This document shows positions 1 to 8,817 of a DNA stretch of 64,000 nt, in pieces; within the stretch, counting starts at the first letter, position 1; every line of letters starts with the position of its first letter. The notes beneath the pieces were generated by a model that saw only the letters and a program-made list of their open reading frames with translations, did no database searches and was not told the DNA's origin. Position numbers and translations under genes: made by a program. The stretch is from the NCBI RefSeq assembly GCF_013371215.1, contig NZ_JABWMH010000002.1:124001-188000 (forward strand), in the 5' to 3' direction. This DNA is from Parasphingorhabdus flavimaris. GTDB taxonomy: Bacteria; Pseudomonadota; Alphaproteobacteria; Sphingomonadales; Sphingomonadaceae.

Positions 1-63
1 TTCCAGATAGTCGAGACCCGAAACGGTGATGCAGTCTGCTGTCACTGGAAGAGTTGGAAGCAT
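1..63 (-). CDS. Partial 5' end of an unidentified gene divergent from arsR
   Basis: Only the first 21 codons are inside the window; the gene runs off the left edge. It begins ATG at 63 on the minus strand, with a GGAGAG Shine-Dalgarno-like stretch just upstream, which is why I accept it as real. The visible peptide (MLPTLPVTADCITVSG...) has no motif I recognise, so I give no function. It is divergent from arsR and shares its 126-bp promoter region, including the dyads at 99-138 and 159-174, so it may belong to the same metalloid-responsive regulon. That is inference from position only. Confidence 0.55.
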   Translation of the reverse strand, partial: MLPTLPVTADCITVSGLDYLE

Positions 64-98
64 GTTTTTCTCTCCGGGACAGAAATGGCGCGGGCCCT

Positions 99-138
99 GG
101 TCAATGATATTTCTACAATAGTCGAAATGTCATTGACC
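99..138. promoter_or_regulatory. 40-bp interrupted palindrome, probable ArsR operator
   Basis: GGTCAATGA (99-107) is the exact reverse complement of TCATTGACC (130-138). Inside them ATTTC (109-113) pairs with GAAAT (124-128). Only one position of each 15-base arm mismatches. It lies between the divergent partial gene and arsR. ArsR-family dimers bind interrupted inverted repeats in their own promoters, so this is a good operator candidate for both directions. Confidence 0.5.
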
Positions 139-158
139 CCGTGATCATGATTCTATAT

Positions 159-174
159 TTCGACGATTATCGAA
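159..174. promoter_or_regulatory. Inverted repeat close to the arsR start, possible second operator
   Basis: TTCGA (159-163) and TCGAA (170-174) form a perfect 5-bp inverted repeat around a 6-bp spacer, ending 15 bp before the arsR start codon. TTCGA/TCGAA half-sites resemble ArsR-type operators, and the position would block the arsR promoter or leader. It is short, so chance occurrence is possible. Confidence 0.35.
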
Positions 175-189
175 TCGTTGGAGTCTTTC

Positions 190-519
190 ATGCACCCCGA
201 TCAAGCCGTAACCGCTTTGGCCTCGCTCGCCCAAGAGCATAGATTGTCGATATTCCGCTTGCTGGTGCAGGCCGGAAACGACGGCCTTGCGGCTGGCGCG
301 ATTGCCGAGAAGCTCGGCGTTCCGCCGAGTTCCTTGTCCTTCCATCTGGCTCACCTGACCCGGGCGGACCTGATCAGTCAGGAAAGGCAATCGCGGACAC
401 TGATCTACCGCGCCGACTATGCGGTCATGAACCGGCTTGTTGCCTATCTACTCGAAAATTGCTGCGCAGGGGATGCCTGCGCGGTTGACCTTCTTACATC
501 CAAAGGAGCTTGCAAATGA
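190..519 (+). CDS. arsR: ArsR-family arsenic-responsive repressor
   Basis: A 109-residue winged-helix repressor with the ArsR helix-turn-helix at about residues 35-60 (IAEKLGVPPSSLSFHLAHL). The C-terminus carries C91, C92 and C97, plus C108. This matches the cysteine triad by which Acidithiobacillus-type ArsR proteins bind As(III) and leave DNA. I chose ATG at 190 over a TTG at 178 because GGAG at 180-183 sits six bases before it. Its TGA overlaps the arsI start (ATGA), so translation is probably coupled. It is the first gene of arsR-arsI-arsC-acr3 and is expected to repress it through the upstream dyads. Confidence 0.9.
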   Translation: MHPDQAVTALASLAQEHRLSIFRLLVQAGNDGLAAGAIAEKLGVPPSSLSFHLAHLTRADLISQERQSRTLIYRADYAVMNRLVAYLLENCCAGDACAVDLLTSKGACK

Positions 520-998
520 ACAGAATGCATATTCACCTTTCCGTCGAAAGCCTTGAAAAATCAGTGGCTTTCTATTCGAAACTTTTCGGCACCGAACCCA
601 GCGTGCTGAAGGCTGACTATGCCAAATGGATGCTCGAAGATCCGCGCGTCAATTTTGCGATGTCGAGCAATCCGGGCACCAAGCGCGGTATCGAGCATAT
701 TGGCATCCAGTCGGAAAATGCCGAAGAACTGGCCGGCGTTTACGGCCGGATCAAGGACGCTGGCGGTGCGATTTTCGACGAAGGTGCGACGACCTGCTGC
801 TATGCCCAGTCGGAGAAAAACTGGACGGTTGATCCCGATGGTATTGCCTGGGAGGCGTTTCTGACCAACGGCGAAGTGACCGAATATGGCAATCGCGTCG
901 ATCTCGACCAGCTCACTTCGGCCAATGCGTCGGATGGAGCATGCTGCACGCCGCAAATGGCGCCGCAACCCGCCACCTCTTCCTCCTGTTGCGGATAA
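516..998 (+). CDS. arsI: ArsI/CadI-family VOC-fold dioxygenase (C-As lyase)
   Basis: A 160-residue vicinal-oxygen-chelate protein of the ArsI/CadI family. Known ArsI enzymes are Fe(II)-dependent and cleave the carbon-arsenic bond of trivalent organoarsenicals. Probable metal ligands are H7 (or H5), H61 and E113; C94-C95 in ATTCCYAQSEKNW match the vicinal cysteine pair that binds the organoarsenical. The start is ATG at 516, behind AAAGGAG at 502-508 and overlapping the arsR stop. The C-terminal tail adds C143-C144 and C158-C159, pairs that could hold As(III) or Cd(II). CadI members are described as cadmium-induced, so substrate remains uncertain. Cytoplasmic. Confidence 0.85.
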   Translation: MNRMHIHLSVESLEKSVAFYSKLFGTEPSVLKADYAKWMLEDPRVNFAMSSNPGTKRGIEHIGIQSENAEELAGVYGRIKDAGGAIFDEGATTCCYAQSEKNWTVDPDGIAWEAFLTNGEVTEYGNRVDLDQLTSANASDGACCTPQMAPQPATSSSCCG

Positions 999-1003
999 TC
1001 CTA

Positions 1004-1516
1004 ATGTCAGACAAGATCTACAACGTGCTGTTTCTCTGCACGGGAAATTCGGCGCGCTCGATATTGGGCGAGGCATTGCTCAACCGCGATGGTGCGGGTC
1101 GCTTTCGCGCCTATAGCGCGGGTAGTTTTCCAAAGGGCGAGCCCCATCCCATGGCGATTGAAATTCTGGAACAGCTGGAATTTGATACCGACGGGCTGCG
1201 GTCGAAAAGCTGGGATGAATTTTCGGCACCGGACGCCCCCCAGATGGATTTCATCATAACCGTCTGTGACAATGCCGCGGGCGAAACCTGCCCGATATGG
1301 CCGGGCCACCCGATGACAGCCCATTGGGGCATTGAAGACCCGGCCGCTGTCGAGGGCGACGGCCAGCGCGAGGCCTTTCTGACGGCGTTGCGCTATATGC
1401 GCAACCGGATCAGCCTGCTGCTCAATCTGCCGATCGATGCTCTCGACGAGCTCAGCCTGAAGACCCGTCTGGCCGCCATCGGCGCTGACGAAAGCGCCAA
1501 GGAACGGAATATATAA
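1004..1516 (+). CDS. arsC: Arsenate reductase, low-molecular-weight phosphatase type
   Basis: A 170-residue protein with the LMW-PTP P-loop C12-TGNSA-R18. C88 and C96 ([16 protein letters not shown]) give the three-cysteine relay of thioredoxin-coupled ArsC, which reduces arsenate to arsenite for export by the next gene. The HWGIEDPA stretch is also typical of this family. I use ATG at 1004, five bases after the arsI stop, because the P-loop begins a few residues later; an upstream in-frame start would give an implausible N-terminal extension lying inside arsI. The stop TAA shares one base with the acr3 ATG. Confidence 0.92.
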   Translation: MSDKIYNVLFLCTGNSARSILGEALLNRDGAGRFRAYSAGSFPKGEPHPMAIEILEQLEFDTDGLRSKSWDEFSAPDAPQMDFIITVCDNAAGETCPIWPGHPMTAHWGIEDPAAVEGDGQREAFLTALRYMRNRISLLLNLPIDALDELSLKTRLAAIGADESAKERNI

Positions 1517-2550
1517 TGGGACTATTCGAACGCTGGCTTTCTCTGTGGGTCGGCCTTGCCATATTGGCAGGCCTGTTGCTCGGCAATATGGCACCCGGGC
1601 TGTTCAACCTGATCGCCGGCCTTGAATATGCCTCGGTCAATCTGGTGGTCGCGGTCCTGATCTGGGCGATGATCTACCCGATGATGGTCGCGGTCGATTT
1701 CGGAAGCTTGCGCGACATTGGCGGCAAGCCGAAGGGGCTGATCATCACCGTCGTGGTGAACTGGCTGATCAAGCCGTTCACCATGGCTGCGCTTGCGGTC
1801 CTGTTCTTCGACTATATCTACAGCGGGATCATATCCGGCGAGGATGCCCAGCAATATATTGCCGGCCTGATCCTGCTCGGTGCAGCCCCCTGCACGGCGA
1901 TGGTCTTTGTCTGGTCGCAGATGACCAAGGGTGACCCTGCCTATACACTGGTGCAGGTATCGGTGAACGACCTTATCATGATCGTCGCCTTTGCGCCGAT
2001 CGTGGCCTTGCTGCTGGGAGTCACGGACATCGCTATTCCGTGGCAGACCTTGCTGCTGTCGGTGGGACTTTATGTGGTCGTGCCGCTGGCCGCCGGCGCG
2101 TTGACCCGGCGCGCTGTCATTGCCGGCCATGCTGGCGATATCGGGGCGGTCGACCGCTTCACTGCACGCCTGAAGCCTGCATCGATGATCGGTCTTCTGG
2201 CAACGGTGGTTCTGCTGTTCGCGTTCCAGGCCGAGACGATCGTCTCGCAACCGGTGCTGATCGTGTTGATCGCTATTCCGATCATATTGCAATCCTACGG
2301 CATATTCGCGGTTGCCTATGCAGCGGCGTGGGCGTGGAAATTGCCGCATAATATCGCTGCGCCTTGCGCACTGATCGGTACGTCCAACTTTTTCGAGCTT
2401 GCGGTTGCGGTGGCAATCGGCCTGTTCGGTCTGTCCAGCGGCGCGGCACTGGCCACCGTGGTCGGCGTTCTGGTCGAGGTTCCGGTCATGCTGTCGCTGG
2501 TGGCAATCGCCAACCGCACGAACAAGAGCTTCGGGGATTCAACAAGATGA
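1516..2550 (+). CDS. acr3: Arsenite efflux permease, ACR3 family
   Basis: A 344-residue inner-membrane protein with about ten hydrophobic segments, the expected size for bacterial Acr3. C126 in [13 protein letters not shown] is the conserved ACR3 cysteine needed for transport, and the late motif [16 protein letters not shown] holds the conserved glutamate. It exports As(III), the product of ArsC, using the proton motive force. The start ATG overlaps the arsC stop by one base. It ends at 2550, where a 15-codon open frame overlaps its stop (ATGA); no further ars gene follows on this strand. Confidence 0.93.
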   Translation: MGLFERWLSLWVGLAILAGLLLGNMAPGLFNLIAGLEYASVNLVVAVLIWAMIYPMMVAVDFGSLRDIGGKPKGLIITVVVNWLIKPFTMAALAVLFFDYIYSGIISGEDAQQYIAGLILLGAAPCTAMVFVWSQMTKGDPAYTLVQVSVNDLIMIVAFAPIVALLLGVTDIAIPWQTLLLSVGLYVVVPLAAGALTRRAVIAGHAGDIGAVDRFTARLKPASMIGLLATVVLLFAFQAETIVSQPVLIVLIAIPIILQSYGIFAVAYAAAWAWKLPHNIAAPCALIGTSNFFELAVAVAIGLFGLSSGAALATVVGVLVEVPVMLSLVAIANRTNKSFGDSTR

Positions 2551-2602
2551 CCGAAGCTCTTCCGACTGGATCAGATCGTCAAATGTCTCGATAGCAATCG
2601 AC

Positions 2603-3208
2603 TCATTCGGGCTGGCGGGAGGATAGCCAGATGGCCCAGCCTGCCAGAAATGTTGCAATCGCGCCGCTTGCACCGGAGAAGGGCACCGAACCCAGTCCCA
2701 GATTGACCGCGGTGAGGTTCAGGGCGATTGCAACCGCACCGGCTACCACGCTGGCCAAACCGACCACCCGGGCGACGGATTGGCCTTCGCGAAACAGCGA
2801 CAGGCCGAAAATCAGCGCGGCCAGTCCGATGATCGCCTTTGCCAGATTGTAGAAGAGAAACGAACCTGCAAGCACAGTGCCCATAAGCGGCGCGAAATCG
2901 GCACCGGCTTTGGTCGCAGGGACAAACATGGACAGGCCGATGCCCGACTGGATCATGTTGATCAGCCCGGCCACGACCAGAGCAGCCCATCCCAATTGCA
3001 AGTTGGGTGACCGGACCAGGCCGACCAGCGAAACCATTGCAATGCCGGTGAACAGCAGAAGTTCTGCGGTCCAGATTGTCGACCGCAGCGGCCAGCCCTC
3101 GATAACTCCGACTCCGCTGAGGGTCGCGACATATAATATTTGCGTGGCTACCGTGAGTATCAGCATGATCGCTAGTGATGCAGCTATGGTGCGCGTTGTC
3201 TGGGGCAT
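2603..3208 (-). CDS. Uncharacterised six-span membrane protein (DUF4386-like)
   Basis: A 201-residue protein with about six transmembrane segments and few charged residues. The overall pattern resembles DUF4386-type membrane proteins, but I see no catalytic motif and the assignment is tentative. The ATG at 3208 has GGAGAG 4-9 bases upstream on the minus strand, which supports the start. It converges on the arsenic operon with about 50 bp between the stops and is divergent from the HD-GYP gene. No function is proposed. Confidence 0.7.
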   Translation of the reverse strand: MPQTTRTIAASLAIMLILTVATQILYVATLSGVGVIEGWPLRSTIWTAELLLFTGIAMVSLVGLVRSPNLQLGWAALVVAGLINMIQSGIGLSMFVPATKAGADFAPLMGTVLAGSFLFYNLAKAIIGLAALIFGLSLFREGQSVARVVGLASVVAGAVAIALNLTAVNLGLGSVPFSGASGAIATFLAGWAIWLSSRQPE

Positions 3209-3364
3209 GAACTCTCCGGTATTTCTGATCCTATGATCTTCATTCTAACAGAGCCGGACGATTGTTACACCCGCGATCAAAAAAAGCCGATTGCCATCTG
3301 AAACGAAAACCGATTTCGCCGTTAATGGGAGTTAACTAGAAACGGGGACTACAGGAATTGGCAG

Positions 3365-4660
3365 ATGCTGCGTAAAATCCAGGCTAGCCAACTCGAGCCG
3401 GGAATGTTCATTCATTCGATGGAAGGCTCGTGGTTTGACCACCCGTTCTGGCGATCACGGTTCTTGCTCAACGACGAGAGCCAGATCGAGCAGATCCTGT
3501 CCAGCGACGTAACCCGGGTAACCATCGATGAATCGCGGGGCAAGAAATTATCCGCCTCGTCCAAGCCGTTGGCGGTGCTCGCAGCGGAGGAGGCCAAGGT
3601 CTACACGCCAAAGCTGGCGAAGGTGCTGAAGCAATCGGCCCAGGAACGGCCCCGCTCCTATCTGCGGGAGGTTGCGGAACCGGTCTTCAACCGCCTGACG
3701 CCGCGCGAGCGTGCAGCAGAGGTTCGCAAGGCATCCGGCACGATAAAACGGTCACGAGCAGCGGTTATGGCGATGTTTGAGGACGCTCGCCATGGCAAGG
3801 CGGTCAAGCCGCGCAAACTGGCACCGCTCGTCAAGCAGATATCCAGATCGGTGAATATCGATCCGACGATCATCCTCAATATCGCCCGGATCAAAACCAA
3901 GGACGAATATACCTATTTGCATTCGGTTTCGGTATGCGCGCTGATGATCAACCTGGCCCGTAAAATGGGTTTTCCCGAGAGACAGATGCACGATATCGGC
4001 CTGGCCGGTCTCCTGCACGACATCGGCAAGACATGCATTCCCGACAGCATATTGTCAAAGCCGGGCAAGCTCGATGCAAGTGAATGGGATGTGATCCGCA
4101 ACCATCCGCAGCGGGGACATGAAATATTGACGGAGTCGGAGGGCATCAGCGACGTCGTGCTCGAGGTCTGCCTGAGGCATCACGAGAAAATGGACGGAAC
4201 CGGCTATCCGGGAAAATTATTCGCCGACAATCTCAGCATCTTTACGCGTATGGCGAGCATCTGCGATGTCTACGACGCGATCACCTCCCAGCGGCCCTAT
4301 AACGCGCCGCTGTCTGCCTCGGAGGCGCTTGCCGAAATGATGTCCTGGTCGGGTCACTTCGACCAGCTGATCTTCTGTGACTTTGTCGATAGCCTTGGCA
4401 TATTGCCGGTGGGAACGCTGGTGCGCCTGAACCAGGATGAACTGGCCATCGTCATCGGAGAATCTCCCTCCAACTATTCCGTACCGATTGTGCGAAGCTT
4501 TCACTCTCTGGAGACAGACCTTCCCATTTCCGGGAAGGATATCGACCTCGGCCGGGAGCGGTCAAGAAAGCTGGTGGCGGTCGAAGACCCCGCAGACTGG
4601 GGTTTCCCGGACTGGTCAGGGACTTCCGCGCTCGTGCTGAGCAAGTCGCCTGCCGGATAG
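3365..4660 (+). CDS. HD-GYP cyclic-di-GMP phosphodiesterase with DUF3391 N-terminus
   Basis: A 431-residue protein. Residues 1-130 form a DUF3391-like domain (starts with IQASQLEPGMFI). The HD-GYP domain follows: H218-D219 in LLHDIGKTCIP, HPQRGHEIL, then H272-H273 and the G280-Y281-P282 signature in DGTGYPGKL. The metal ligands look intact, so hydrolysis of c-di-GMP to pGpG or GMP is expected. No membrane span or signal peptide is seen, so it acts in the cytoplasm. It is single and convergent with slt; which process it controls cannot be read from the context. Confidence 0.88.
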   Translation: MLRKIQASQLEPGMFIHSMEGSWFDHPFWRSRFLLNDESQIEQILSSDVTRVTIDESRGKKLSASSKPLAVLAAEEAKVYTPKLAKVLKQSAQERPRSYLREVAEPVFNRLTPRERAAEVRKASGTIKRSRAAVMAMFEDARHGKAVKPRKLAPLVKQISRSVNIDPTIILNIARIKTKDEYTYLHSVSVCALMINLARKMGFPERQMHDIGLAGLLHDIGKTCIPDSILSKPGKLDASEWDVIRNHPQRGHEILTESEGISDVVLEVCLRHHEKMDGTGYPGKLFADNLSIFTRMASICDVYDAITSQRPYNAPLSASEALAEMMSWSGHFDQLIFCDFVDSLGILPVGTLVRLNQDELAIVIGESPSNYSVPIVRSFHSLETDLPISGKDIDLGRERSRKLVAVEDPADWGFPDWSGTSALVLSKSPAG

Positions 4661-4758
4661 CCGTTTCCAGAATTGTTGGACAGAGCGGTCGTGACCAGTC
4701 GATCGGAAACGACCGGGATGGAGACGCGATGCTATACGATCTGACATTGCTCTGACCG

Positions 4759-6738
4759 CTATCCCCGGCTGTTTTTCCCAATATAGCGCGACAAGGGCGT
4801 CTCGCTGCGGATCGTCGGGCCGCGCGGGTTTTTCGTGTCGTAGACCACCGCATTTTCGAGCACCCGTTTGACATAGTTGCGGGTCTCGGAGATCGGGATC
4901 TCCTCGATCCACTGAATCCAGTCGATCCCGCCCATGCGCGGGTCGCCGTTGGCGCGGATCCATTTGTTCACATTGCCCGGGCCAGCGTTATAGGCCGCGA
5001 CCGCGAGCGGGTAGCTGCCACCGTAATAGTCCATCATCCGCTGGATATAGCCGCTGCCGAGCTTGATATTATATTGCGGATCGTCGGTCAGCGACGAGAG
5101 ATTATAGGACAGGTTCGCCTTGCCGGACTGTTCGCGCGCGGTGCCGGGCATCAGCTGCATCAGACCGCGAGCGCCGGCATGGCTGATCGCGCCTTCGGCA
5201 AACTGGCTTTCCTGACGGGTGATCGCGTGGATCAGGGTCCAGGTGCTTTCATGACCGAATGGGACGGGCATGGTCGGGAAGGCGGTTTCATCAATCGCGC
5301 CAATTCCGGACCCGAGCGCGCTGATCCCCTTGATCACGCCAAGATCGCGGGCGCCGATGCGGGTGGAAAGATCGCTGATCAGCATATAGTCTTTCGCGGT
5401 CTTTGCGTTGCTGGCCAGGGCGCGGTGAAAGCGGATTTGTTCGCGCCACGGACCGGTGCGCACCGAGGCCTTTACGGCAACAACCAGCGGGTCGACGTCA
5501 TAGGCGGCGCGGTCGGCCGCGGTAATTTCGACATCCGGCTTGCGGTTGAACACCGGCAGCGGACGGCCGAGCCGTTCCAGCGACAATTGGCCATAGAAAT
5601 AGTCGGGGAATTTGGCCGCTTTCTCGAAATAGGCATTGGCCTGTTCGGTCTGGCCCGCATCTGCTGCGGCACGGCCGGCCCAATAATAGCCTTTCGAGGT
5701 GATATTGGGCGAATCATAGGATTGCGCATAGAGATCGAACATGCGGATCGCCTTGGCGGGCTGGCGCATGCCGTTGAGCGCGGAGGTTCCCGCTACCCAG
5801 GCGAGATCGGAATATTTGTCGCGTACACGGCTGTTCTGCTCGGCTATCCGGGTTGGCGTGTCGTAGGCATCCTCGATTTTCGAGGCGATGTCATAAGCCG
5901 TCGTCCATTGCCGGTCATTGGCGGCCGCTTCGGCGTTGATCAGCATGGCTTCGAACCATGTTTCCGGCATCGCCGGTTTGACCCGCAGCGGCAGTCTGCT
6001 GGCGAGCAGTTGCCGTGCGGCATGGCTCTGGCCACTGTTGCGCAGATAGCGGGCACGATCCGCAAGATAGCCGGCATCATCGCGCGCGATGGCGCCGACT
6101 GCGCTGGCCTGTGTGTTGGCGTCCGACGATTCGGTCAGTTGCGCCAGCCGGGCAGCGAAGACCGCGCGCCGGGCAGGGGAAGTGAAGGCAAGCTGGCCTG
6201 CCGCATCGCGCGTCGCCCGCGCCCACAGAAGGGCATCCATCCGGGCATCGTGATCGTCGATCGAGAGGACCGAACTGAATCGCGATATCAGGGCGGTTTC
6301 ATCGTCCTCGGTCAGCGTGCCGCCACGCCATGCCTGCCGCGCCATGGCCGTGGCTTTGTCGCTCTGACCCGACGCCTGCAGCGCTACCGCATATTTTGCG
6401 GCACCGGCGTTGGTGGTCGGTGGAAATTTTTCAAAAAAGGCGAGAACCCGGCTCGGCGAGAAGCTGTTGATGTTGATCGCCTGCTCCGCGTTGCGCCGCA
6501 TCCGCGTGTCTTCCGGCCAGCCTGGATAGGTCACCAGAAAGCCTGCATAATCCTCGAAGGAATAATTGTCGGACTGGGTGAGCACCCGCCAACGCTGCAG
6601 GCCGAGAACGGCGTTGCCGCCGGTCGGATCGGACAATCCGCTTTCGCTTCCCTGCCAGCTGATCTGTTCGGCTGCCATGCATGTAGCAGGGGATAAAAGC
6701 AGCGCCGCGATGACAATTCTTGATACCATGCTGGACAT
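4759..6738 (-). CDS. slt: Soluble lytic murein transglycosylase
   Basis: A 659-residue protein with a Sec signal peptide (IVIAALLLSPATCMAA), a long alpha-helical superhelix (about residues 30-480) and a C-terminal SLT domain. The catalytic glutamate is E510 in TRQESQF, followed by GLMQLMPGTA and AAYNAGPGNV, the standard Slt70 motifs. It cleaves the MurNAc-GlcNAc bond with 1,6-anhydro product formation in the periplasm. I chose ATG at 6738; a second ATG at 6729 is also possible. A much longer frame upstream would run antisense into dapA and has no signal peptide at its start. It is divergent from dapA. Confidence 0.9.
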   Translation of the reverse strand: MSSMVSRIVIAALLLSPATCMAAEQISWQGSESGLSDPTGGNAVLGLQRWRVLTQSDNYSFEDYAGFLVTYPGWPEDTRMRRNAEQAININSFSPSRVLAFFEKFPPTTNAGAAKYAVALQASGQSDKATAMARQAWRGGTLTEDDETALISRFSSVLSIDDHDARMDALLWARATRDAAGQLAFTSPARRAVFAARLAQLTESSDANTQASAVGAIARDDAGYLADRARYLRNSGQSHAARQLLASRLPLRVKPAMPETWFEAMLINAEAAANDRQWTTAYDIASKIEDAYDTPTRIAEQNSRVRDKYSDLAWVAGTSALNGMRQPAKAIRMFDLYAQSYDSPNITSKGYYWAGRAAADAGQTEQANAYFEKAAKFPDYFYGQLSLERLGRPLPVFNRKPDVEITAADRAAYDVDPLVVAVKASVRTGPWREQIRFHRALASNAKTAKDYMLISDLSTRIGARDLGVIKGISALGSGIGAIDETAFPTMPVPFGHESTWTLIHAITRQESQFAEGAISHAGARGLMQLMPGTAREQSGKANLSYNLSSLTDDPQYNIKLGSGYIQRMMDYYGGSYPLAVAAYNAGPGNVNKWIRANGDPRMGGIDWIQWIEEIPISETRNYVKRVLENAVVYDTKNPRGPTIRSETPLSRYIGKNSRG

Positions 6739-6852
6739 TTTGGGGGTAGGCTCCTTATCAGGCGCTGAACGGCGAACTATATCACCGTTAATGTTAAAAA
6801 TAACTTGGTGGTGGCTTTGGCAATTTCCAAGGTAAATATAAAGGATTATTCC

Positions 6853-7728
6853 ATGTTTTCCGGCTCCATCCCGGCTCTGGCGACCCCCTTTCGCGACGGA
6901 TCGTTTGCCGAAGACCAGTTTCGTGCACTTGTCGACTGGCAGATTGACCAGGGCAGCAGCGCTCTTGTGCCCTGCGGGACCACCGGCGAAGCGTCGACAT
7001 TGTCCAATGCCGAGCATCATCGGGTTATCGAAGTGTGCGTCGAGCAGGCCGCTGGCCGGGTGCCGATCATTGCCGGTTGCGGCTCGAACGATACCACCAA
7101 CGCACTGCTGCATCTGACCTTTTCAAAAAAATGCGGAGCGGCCGCCGGTCTGGTTGTTGCGCCCTATTATAATCGCCCGAATCAGGAAGGCATCACCGCC
7201 CATTTCACCACCCTGACCGAGAGCATCGACCTGCCTCTGGTGCTCTATAATGTACCGGCGCGCACTGTCACCGATATCCAGCCGGAAACCGTTGCTGCCC
7301 TGTCGCAGTTGCCCGGCATCGTGGCGATCAAGGATGCCAGCGGCGTTCTCGACCGGGTCACCGAACATCGCCTCGATTGTGCCGATGATTTTGTCATGCT
7401 GTCCGGCGTCGACGAGCTGTCGCTGGCGTTCAATGCGGCTGGCGGCATCGGCTGTATTTCGGTTACCGCCAATGTGGCTCCGAAATTATGCGCGGAGTTT
7501 CAGGCAGCCTGTGCGGCCGGCGATTATGCCAAGGCGCGCGAGTTGAACGATGTCCTCTATCCTCTGCACAAATCATTATTCTCCGACGCTTCGCCCGGGC
7601 CGATCAAATATGCTTTGTCCCGCGTGTTGCCGGACTTCTCGACCGACCTGCGGTTGCCGATGACGCCGCCGTCGGAAGCCAGTCGCAAGGCCGTGGATGC
7701 AGCCCTGGAAGGGGCAGGTCTGATCTGA
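6853..7728 (+). CDS. dapA: 4-hydroxy-tetrahydrodipicolinate synthase
   Basis: A 291-residue TIM-barrel enzyme condensing pyruvate with aspartate semialdehyde, the first committed step to diaminopimelate and lysine. The GTTGE pyruvate-carboxylate motif, the tyrosine of LYNVPART and the Schiff-base K160 in VAIKDASG are all present. ATG at 6853 follows AAAGGA. The stop TGA shares its A with the smpB ATG at 7728 (TGATG), so translation is coupled. dapA next to smpB is a common order in sphingomonads. Confidence 0.95.
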   Translation: MFSGSIPALATPFRDGSFAEDQFRALVDWQIDQGSSALVPCGTTGEASTLSNAEHHRVIEVCVEQAAGRVPIIAGCGSNDTTNALLHLTFSKKCGAAAGLVVAPYYNRPNQEGITAHFTTLTESIDLPLVLYNVPARTVTDIQPETVAALSQLPGIVAIKDASGVLDRVTEHRLDCADDFVMLSGVDELSLAFNAAGGIGCISVTANVAPKLCAEFQAACAAGDYAKARELNDVLYPLHKSLFSDASPGPIKYALSRVLPDFSTDLRLPMTPPSEASRKAVDAALEGAGLI

Positions 7729-8210
7729 TGGCAAAACCGCGGCCGGTGGAATTCGACAAGCAAAAGATCGTCGCCGAGAACCGGCGCGCCCGCTATGACT
7801 ATTTTCTCGAGGAGCATTTCGAGGCGGGGATCATGCTGACCGGTACAGAGGTGAAGTCGTTGCGTTTCGGTTCGGGGGCAATCGCGGAAAGCTATGCCGA
7901 GGTGAAGGACGGCGAAGCCTGGCTGATCAACTCCAATATTCCCGAATGGAGCCACGGCAACCGTCACAATCACACGCAGACCCGTCCCCGCAAGCTGCTG
8001 CTGAGCCGCCGCGAGATCAACAAATTATATGCGGCCGTGATGCGCAAGGGGATGACGGTTGTGCCGCTGTCGATCTATTTCAACAGCAAGGGCAAGGCGA
8101 AGCTGGAACTGGCGCTGGCGAAGGGCAAGAAAGCACCGGACAAGCGCCAGACCGAAAAGGATCGTGACTGGAAACGGCAACAGGGCCGGCTGATGCGCGA
8201 ACATGGATGA
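7728..8210 (+). CDS. smpB: SsrA(tmRNA)-binding protein SmpB
   Basis: A 160-residue SmpB with the expected [13 protein letters not shown] start, the GTEVKSLR strand, and the basic C-terminal tail ([20 protein letters not shown]) that occupies the decoding centre. It brings tmRNA to stalled ribosomes for trans-translation. Start ATG at 7728 overlaps the dapA stop by one base; an in-frame extension upstream lies inside dapA and is not credible. The 3' end overlaps the next gene by 8 bp. No ssrA gene is seen in this window. Confidence 0.96.
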   Translation: MAKPRPVEFDKQKIVAENRRARYDYFLEEHFEAGIMLTGTEVKSLRFGSGAIAESYAEVKDGEAWLINSNIPEWSHGNRHNHTQTRPRKLLLSRREINKLYAAVMRKGMTVVPLSIYFNSKGKAKLELALAKGKKAPDKRQTEKDRDWKRQQGRLMREHG

Positions 8211-8817
8211 CCACAAGCCCAATATCCGCGACAAGGATTTTGCTGCCCGGTTGATCATGGCGATATTCCACTGGGTACAGAGGAAAATGCCGACCCGCGC
8301 AGCGATGGAACGCAGCAAATATCTCAAGCCGATCGCCCACCGCATATTGGTTTCGGAGCTGTGGCGATTCACCCGCCGGTCGGTGCCGCGCGGCGTCGCC
8401 TTGGGCATGCTGGCCGCTTTTCTGGTCCCCGTCGGGCAAATATTCGCGGCGGTTTTCCTTGCGCTGCCGGTCCGTGCCAACGTTCCGATCGCGGCGGTCA
8501 CCACCTTTATCACCAATCCGTTGACCTATCCGTTCTGGATCGCAGCAGCGAACCATATCGGAAAATTCATATTGCAGATGGATGCGATGACCGCCGGCCA
8601 GCCGATCAACACGCAAATGCAAAGCGAATTTGGTCAATGGCTGACCTGGCTGGTGCGCGAGGCGGGAGTGACCGCCTTCGGCTTTTTCGTGTTCGCAATA
8701 TTTTTTGCCGCCATCGGCTATCTGATCAGCAGCTGGGGATGGCGCTGGTGGATCGGACGAAAACGCCGGGACCGGCTCAACAAGATTCTCGGGGAAAGAT
8801 CTGGCGATGGCCAGTAA
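8203..8817 (+). CDS. DUF2062 membrane protein
   Basis: A 204-residue protein with a basic N-terminus and about three to four hydrophobic segments (around residues 65-90, 95-120 and 150-180). The pattern [21 protein letters not shown] followed by PLTYPFW is characteristic of DUF2062. Function is unknown. It overlaps smpB by 8 bp and cckA by 11 bp, so it belongs to a dapA-smpB-DUF2062-cckA transcript. A single-domain DUF2062 protein before cckA suggests a membrane or envelope role, but that is only context. Confidence 0.8.
   Translation: MDDHKPNIRDKDFAARLIMAIFHWVQRKMPTRAAMERSKYLKPIAHRILVSELWRFTRRSVPRGVALGMLAAFLVPVGQIFAAVFLALPVRANVPIAAVTTFITNPLTYPFWIAAANHIGKFILQMDAMTAGQPINTQMQSEFGQWLTWLVREAGVTAFGFFVFAIFFAAIGYLISSWGWRWWIGRKRRDRLNKILGERSGDGQ

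Noticed and set aside
3325-3345. A CtrA-like site (TTAA...TTAA) before the HD-GYP gene
   Set aside because: The spacing is six bases, not the seven of the TTAA-N7-TTAA consensus, so I do not call it.
5074-6696. A 540-codon open frame on the plus strand inside slt
   Set aside because: It lies entirely antisense to the lytic transglycosylase, which has a signal peptide and catalytic motifs. The frame has no start signal or domain and reflects third-position GC bias.
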